Origin: an archaeon RBG_16_50_20
GTDB lineage: Archaea > Thermoproteota > Bathyarchaeia > 40CM-2-53-6
Length of the DNA: 9,587 nt
Direction: 5' to 3'
Assembly (NCBI GenBank): GCA_001768965.1
Contig: MEMY01000044.1
Coordinates: 1-9,587, forward strand
Part shown: piece by piece, positions 7,121 through 9,587 of the stretch
How positions within the stretch are numbered: position 1 is the stretch's first letter
How the letters are laid out: each line of letters starts with the position of its first letter
The notes under the pieces: model-generated
Seen by the model: only the letters and a program-made list of their open reading frames with translations
Database searches by the model: none
Told to the model about the DNA's origin: nothing
Position numbers and translations under genes: made by a program

Positions 7121-7521
7121 ATGTTGTCGTTGATTCCTATGCCTGGATTGAATTATTCCTAGGAAGTGAGAAAGGCGAGAAAGTCCAGCAGATCATGCTG
7201 GGCGCCGAAGAGATCAGGACTCCTGACATAGTCTTAGCAGAAATCTCTAGGAAATACCAAAGAGAAAAAATCAATGAAAAGAGAGTAAAGTCGAGACTCG
7301 AAGTAATTGGCTCAACATCACTCGTTACACCGGTCACCATTACAATAGCGCTACGAGCCGGCAGAGCATATTTTGAACTCACCGAGAAGGCAAAACGAGA
7401 AAGACGGAGAAGCCCCAGCTTATTTGACGCGATCGTTCTGGCAACAGCACGAGAGTATGATTCGAAGGTCCTCACCGGCGACCAACACTTTGAATCCCTC
7501 CCAGAAACCGTTCTGATATGA
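7117..7521 (+). CDS. vapC: PIN-domain ribonuclease toxin VapC (third cassette)
   Basis: 134 residues with PIN acidic residues D6 (VVVDSYAWIE), E42 (IVLAEISRKY), D104 (SLFDAIVLATA) and D122 (LTGDQHFE). The start is taken as TTG 7117 because the DSYAW strand lies just behind it; the ATG four bases on (7121) is out of frame. GAGGCGAGGAT upstream gives a ribosome site. It overlaps the antitoxin by 4 nt. Its last ~100 bp are also open on the opposite strand as the end of a RelE-like frame; the PIN reading is the real one, given the intact motifs. Predicted RNA-cleaving toxin. Confidence 0.92.
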   Translation: MNVVVDSYAWIELFLGSEKGEKVQQIMLGAEEIRTPDIVLAEISRKYQREKINEKRVKSRLEVIGSTSLVTPVTITIALRAGRAYFELTEKAKRERRRSPSLFDAIVLATAREYDSKVLTGDQHFESLPETVLI

Positions 7522-7686
7522 GTCGACTATGTTGGCAAGAAACGGATAGTTCGGCAAGTCGTTTATGAAGAGTCTAGCCTCCTCTTTTCTAGGAGGCTCT
7601 CTAATCTCATTCTGGATGAACTTTTCGACTTTACGATGTACTCTTACGTTGTACTTTTGAGCTAGGTCCCTGATTGAACTCGTCAA
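7420..7686 (-). pseudogene. RelE-like toxin, probably truncated
   Basis: The minus frame contains YNVRVHRKVEKFI and later FINDLPNYPFLA, which resemble the N-terminal strand-helix part and the helix-end of RelE/ParE-superfamily toxins (pattern V-x-x-x-R-K-V-x-K-F). From about residue 55 onward it runs antisense through the last 102 bp of vapC (7420-7521) and lacks a clear match to the RelE core strands and C-terminal catalytic region, though GEDLRIIL loosely resembles the family's R-I-I strand. No ATG is available; TTG at 7686 is the nominal start. It follows the RelB-like antitoxin with a 56-nt overlap, consistent with a RelBE pair. I favour a toxin cut short by the neighbouring vapC; a short intact RelE variant is possible. 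Confidence 0.5.
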
Positions 7687-7873
7687 GGGTTATTGATGCG
7701 TCCTTATTGTCCATCTCGTTTGCGGCTTCATCAAGCTGGCGGAGTTCTTCTACGGTTAACCTAACTTCGGGCATTTTGCTACGCCGCAAACTCTCCTCTA
7801 ATTGCTCAATGTATCGCATAAGCGTTTGAAGTGCTTCCGCGGCTTCCCTTGGTCTAACAACCTCTACGTTCAA
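7631..7873 (-). CDS. RelB-like antitoxin upstream of the RelE-like frame
   Basis: 80 residues from a TTG start at 7873; TAG lies immediately upstream in frame, and GGGATGAG precedes it. It is mostly charged helix (ALQTLMRYIEQLEESLRRS, then LTVEELRQLDEAANEM) and ends DASITLDEF, resembling the end of archaeal RelB-type antitoxins. After DEF the frame changes character (NQGPSSKVQRKSTS). Omitting one A after the TTC of DEF would join it to IRDLAQKYNVRV of the toxin frame, so a single-base frameshift at about 7677 is possible. Its position immediately before the RelE-like toxin supports the role. Function inferred mainly from context. Confidence 0.55.
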   Translation of the reverse strand: MNVEVVRPREAAEALQTLMRYIEQLEESLRRSKMPEVRLTVEELRQLDEAANEMDNKDASITLDEFNQGPSSKVQRKSTS

Positions 7874-7933
7874 CTACTCATCCCACGAAAACAGGGCGAA
7901 TTCGCATCCTCGGAACCCACTACGGATAATGCA

Positions 7934-7944
7934 GATAATATAGG
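7934..7944 (-). promoter_or_regulatory. possible TATA box of the RelBE-like pair
   Basis: The minus strand reads CCTATATTATC, about 65 bp before the TTG start at 7873. A start site near 7910-7914 would give a leader of about 38 nt. No other TATA-like site was noted nearby. Confidence 0.3.
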
Positions 7945-7985
7945 TTATGTGCAAAAGTGCAGGTTTTTGTTGCTTGCCTAAATCC

Positions 7986-8031
7986 TATTTGCAATTTGCA
8001 AGGCAGAATCTTGATGAGAATGGACATCTTT
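7986..8031 (+). pseudogene. fragment of a second HEPN gene
   Basis: 46 bp matching 8850-8894 of the intact HEPN gene with 3 mismatches and one extra base; 25 bp are identical (7997-8021 against 8861-8885). It encodes YLQFARQNLDEN, against YLESARQNLDEN in the intact protein. Nothing similar to the rest of the HEPN gene or to the MNT gene is seen upstream, and downstream it joins directly to an abfD tail. It is a remnant of an earlier MNT-HEPN copy, or of a tandem duplication. Confidence 0.8.
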
Positions 8032-8035
8032 GCGT

Positions 8036-8107
8036 TCAGATACCGGCTAGCTTCTTGGCCATGTCCTTCTTGTTCTCCAGATCGGCTCGCTGCTTAACGG
8101 TCATTTG
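8036..8107 (-). pseudogene. 3'-end fragment of a second abfD-like gene
   Basis: The minus strand reads QMTVKQRADLENKKDMAKK then LAGI and TGA, nearly the same as the last 24 residues of the intact abfD-like gene. At DNA level 8043-8107 differs from 9296-9360 at about 10 of 65 sites, yet only 2 residues change (K for R, R for L), so most changes are synonymous: the sequences diverged while still under coding selection. Homology stops just before the Gln; nothing of the ~480 upstream residues remains. It has the same orientation as the intact copy. Confidence 0.85.
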
Positions 8108-8162
8108 GGGGGGCCGGTGAGTCGTCACCGTGTTCTTCTCAACTCGGTTTCGTGAGCGAAGG

Positions 8163-8203
8163 CTTTATTTCGGAAAACCGAAACATGTTTCGGAAAACCG
8201 AAA
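8163..8203 (+). promoter_or_regulatory. promoter with twin palindromic operators of the MNT-HEPN operon
   Basis: CTTTATTT (8163-8170) is a TATA-like box. TTTCGGAAAACCGAAA occurs twice without mismatch, at 8168-8183 and 8188-8203, separated by CATG and centred 20 bp apart (two helical turns, same DNA face). The junction CCGAAACATGTTTCGG (8178-8193) is itself a perfect palindrome. The sites span from the TATA box to three bases before ATG 8207, so bound protein would block initiation. The winged-helix N-terminus of the first gene is the natural ligand (inference). Confidence 0.75.
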
Positions 8204-8206
8204 GAC

Positions 8207-8824
8207 ATGTACTTAGATAGAGTGCTCGGAAGCCGCACCAAGGTCAATGCTCTAGCCGTCCTCGTGATGAACAGCAAAAAGAGATTCTTGGAAGTGGAGC
8301 TGGCGAGAGAAGCGGGATCATCCGTTTCTGAGATTAACAGACAGATGAGGGACTTGGTTACCTCAGGTCTAGTTGGGTTAGAGCGCGTGGGAAAAGGGAA
8401 AGTCTATCGAATCAACCGCAAACACTTTCTCTTCAGACCACTCAGAGTTTTGTTCCGGGAATTGGAGACTGTCTATAAGCGGGCGGCATCAGATATCGTT
8501 GGTTATGTCACGAAGAGATTTCGAATACAGACTGCAATCTTGTTCGGAAGTTTGGCTAAGAGGAGCATAAGGAACGACATCGTGTCTGAACCGAGCGACA
8601 TCGACATTGCAATTGTGGCGCCAGCGAAGAGCATTCCGACTATCAGGAATGCTTTGGTTTCATACGTGAATTCGGAGATAGCTGATAGATACGGGATATC
8701 TGTCTACCCGATCGTGGTTTCGCCGGAGCAATATGTTTCAGGTCTGAGACAAGGGTCGTTCATCAGTGATATACACGCTGATGGTGAGGTTCTATATGGT
8801 GAAAAGCCGAGAAGATTTAGTTAA
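8207..8824 (+). CDS. winged-helix minimal nucleotidyltransferase (MNT), antitoxin-like partner of HEPN
   Basis: 205 residues. Residues 1-75 form a winged helix-turn-helix (FLEVELAREAGSSVSEINRQ, then LVTSGLVGLERVGKGKVYRI). Residues 105-175 carry the pol-beta-type nucleotidyltransferase core: ILFGS (G114, S115) and SDIDIAIV (D131, D133), the metal-binding pair. Between S115 and D131 lie 15 residues, about five more than in the usual GS-x10-DxD minimal enzymes. A third carboxylate is not obvious in the following strand GISVYPIVV. Known systems: MntA-type enzymes neutralise HEPN toxins by AMPylation. Here the fused wHTH suggests the antitoxin also binds the twin operators just upstream. It overlaps the HEPN gene by 29 nt. 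ATG 8207 fits the TATA box; an ATG at 8185 is out of frame and soon stops. Confidence 0.88.
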   Translation: MYLDRVLGSRTKVNALAVLVMNSKKRFLEVELAREAGSSVSEINRQMRDLVTSGLVGLERVGKGKVYRINRKHFLFRPLRVLFRELETVYKRAASDIVGYVTKRFRIQTAILFGSLAKRSIRNDIVSEPSDIDIAIVAPAKSIPTIRNALVSYVNSEIADRYGISVYPIVVSPEQYVSGLRQGSFISDIHADGEVLYGEKPRRFS

Positions 8825-9215
8825 GTGGAGTCTTCGAAAGGCGGAAGAGTATTTGGAATCTGCAAGGCAGAATCTTGATGAGAATAGACTCTTTCCCGCT
8901 GCGGAGGAGATTTTTCGTTCTGTGGAGACAACTCTCGAAGCATTACTCTATCATTTTGGAACCAGGAAAATCGAATATCCCGGAAAAGTGAAGAAGTTTA
9001 CAGGGAGGCTGGCTCTTCAATTTCTCATAAGGGATACCCTCGCTCGGCGCGGGAGGATATCGAGAGAGGAATATGACAGGTATCTGGCGTTGGCGTCCGA
9101 GCTTCATATGGCAGGATATGATCATGGTCGCGTATTTCTTGAACGAGAGCTTGAGCGAGACCTAAGATTTGCGGAAGACCTGCAGACGAAAGCCAAGTCG
9201 ATCACCAAGAGATAG
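8796..9215 (+). CDS. HEPN-domain protein (UPF0332-like), toxin-like partner of MNT
   Basis: 139 residues from ATG 8796, preceded by GGTGAGGT; in-frame starts further upstream (8766, 8781) lie deeper inside the MNT gene and lack a comparable site. The all-helical pattern fits HEPN: WSLRKAEEYLESARQNLDEN, then AAEEIFRSVETTLEALLYHFG, and a late helix ending AGYDHGRVF and RFAEDLQTKAK. Known HEPN toxins are metal-independent RNases using R-x4-6-H. No such spacing is present here; the nearest set is R95, H104, Y108 (R-x8-H-x3-Y), and the R-x-x-A-D-Y pattern I recall from UPF0332 proteins appears as L-H-M-A-G-Y. It may be an altered or non-catalytic HEPN. It is translationally coupled to the MNT gene and ends 73 bp from the convergent abfD-like gene. 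Confidence 0.85.
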   Translation: MVKSREDLVKWSLRKAEEYLESARQNLDENRLFPAAEEIFRSVETTLEALLYHFGTRKIEYPGKVKKFTGRLALQFLIRDTLARRGRISREEYDRYLALASELHMAGYDHGRVFLERELERDLRFAEDLQTKAKSITKR

Positions 9216-9250
9216 GAAACCGCTCAAGACGGAACTGGAGATCGGTTTTC
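9215..9250. terminator. possible bidirectional terminator between HEPN and abfD-like genes
   Basis: GGAAACCG (9215-9222) can pair with CGGTTTTC (9243-9250), including one G-T pair; inside, CTC (9223-9225) pairs with GAG (9238-9240), leaving a two-base bulge. The hairpin starts at the HEPN stop codon and lies between two convergent genes. T-runs are short, so termination is only a suggestion. Confidence 0.3.
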
Positions 9251-9288
9251 GTAACTTCATCTAACTTCGATTGGTTCATTGTTTCAGT

Positions 9289-9587
9289 TCAAATGCCCGC
9301 TAGTTTTTTGGCCATGTCCTTCTTGTTTTCTAGGTCGGCGAGCTGCCTAACAGTCATTTGAGCGGCGGCAGGGGATCCTCCTCCATGCATGCAGAGCGCT
9401 CCCAGCCTTCCCGGGCCAGCCACCATGCTCTCCACGAGTCTAGCTACTCTCAGCCTTTTCTCTGCGGACACTCCGTGAGTTCCTCGGTAATATTTCTCGA
9501 CGAGTGGTCCTATTTTCGGATTTCGCAAATCAAGTTCGGATGGCATGCATGAGATCATGCCGCCACCTATGTCCTCAGCTATCCTTT
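9289..9587 (-). CDS. abfD: 4-hydroxybutyryl-CoA dehydratase family protein (AbfD/HpaB-like), C-terminal end only
   Basis: The frame is open to the window edge, so the gene starts beyond 9587; 98 residues are visible, ending AKKLAGI and TGA. Diagnostic stretches are IAEDIGGGMISCMPSELDLR, then NPKIGPLVEKYYRG, EKRLRVARLVESM and MHGGGSPAAAQ. These match the C-terminal region of AbfD, the flavin and [4Fe-4S] enzyme that converts 4-hydroxybutyryl-CoA to crotonyl-CoA in the archaeal 3-hydroxypropionate/4-hydroxybutyrate cycle and in aminobutyrate fermentation. The related 4-hydroxyphenylacetate 3-hydroxylase family shares the fold. The cluster-binding Cys/His residues and Lys lie upstream and cannot be checked, so family is firm but substrate is not. 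The last 24 codons are duplicated at 8036-8107. Confidence 0.8.
   Translation of the reverse strand, partial: RIAEDIGGGMISCMPSELDLRNPKIGPLVEKYYRGTHGVSAEKRLRVARLVESMVAGPGRLGALCMHGGGSPAAAQMTVRQLADLENKKDMAKKLAGI

Larger units (their letters stand above)
7874..8206. other. intergenic region holding a decayed HEPN/abfD scar and the MNT promoter
   Basis: From left to right: the putative RelBE promoter (7934-7944), a HEPN gene fragment (7986-8031), an abfD 3'-end fragment (8036-8107), a perfect hairpin CGGTGA-GTCG-TCACCG (8115-8130), and the MNT promoter with twin operators (8163-8203). No intact gene lies here. The hairpin is followed by a pyrimidine-rich stretch but no long T-run. Confidence 0.6.

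Noticed and set aside
7137..7475. Minus-strand open frame antisense to the third vapC
   Set aside because: The plus-strand PIN gene has all its acidic residues; the antisense frame has no recognisable domain.
7947..8118. Short plus-strand frame starting at ATG 7947 and running through the HEPN fragment
   Set aside because: Only codons in 7986-8031 resemble HEPN; beyond that it reads antisense through the abfD tail, so it is not a gene.
8148..8161. A third operator, TTTCGTGAGCGAAG
   Set aside because: It is roughly in phase with the twin operators, but its arms are one base closer to the centre on each side and it lacks the GG/CC; too degenerate to list as a site.
8766..8795. Upstream start for the HEPN gene
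   Set aside because: The frame is open, but the ribosome site GGTGAGGT and the usual HEPN N-terminus point to ATG 8796.

Overview
The window looks archaeal, most likely from the Thermoproteota/TACK side (Bathyarchaeia- or Nitrososphaeria-like). Three things point there: promoters with TTTATA-type TATA boxes 25-40 nt ahead of nearly leaderless starts, a dense set of archaeal-style toxin-antitoxin (TA) cassettes, and at the right edge the C-terminus of a 4-hydroxybutyryl-CoA dehydratase (AbfD) family protein. This placement is inference; there is no rRNA or tRNA to anchor it.

Left part (1-4749). After about 380 bp without a convincing gene comes a 1029-residue secreted, probably N-glycosylated surface protein (379-3468, +) with carboxypeptidase-regulatory-like beta-sandwich segments. 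Converging on it is a 393-residue secreted protein (3568-4749, -) with an Ig-like segment and a carbohydrate-binding-like jelly roll. Neither has a clear C-terminal membrane anchor.

Middle part (4750-7873) is a TA island: an AbrB-type antitoxin with a PIN toxin (5196-5805, +), VapBC with a ribbon-helix-helix antitoxin (5945-6597, -), a second RHH-VapBC (6914-7521, +), and a RelB/RelE-like pair (7420-7873, -) whose toxin appears damaged and runs into the preceding vapC. Two diverged copies of a ~55-bp intergenic repeat precede the two plus-strand PIN cassettes (4913-4964 and 6672-6726). Between the first two cassettes lies an unlisted relic: the last 42 codons of an S9 (prolyl oligopeptidase family) peptidase, including the DEGH catalytic-histidine motif.

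Right part (7874-9587). A wHTH-nucleotidyltransferase (MNT) gene overlaps a HEPN gene (8207-9215, +), with two perfect copies of TTTCGGAAAACCGAAA between TATA box and start codon, centred 20 bp apart. It converges on the abfD-like gene (9289-9587, -, running off the window). Just left of this module, 7986-8107 is a scar: a 46-bp piece of a second HEPN gene fused to the last ~24 codons of a second abfD-like gene, in the same order and orientation as the intact genes but missing about 390 bp between them.

Overall the right two thirds is a mosaic in which TA and MNT-HEPN modules sit against surviving 3' ends of metabolic and peptidase genes, suggesting repeated module gain and loss at one locus.
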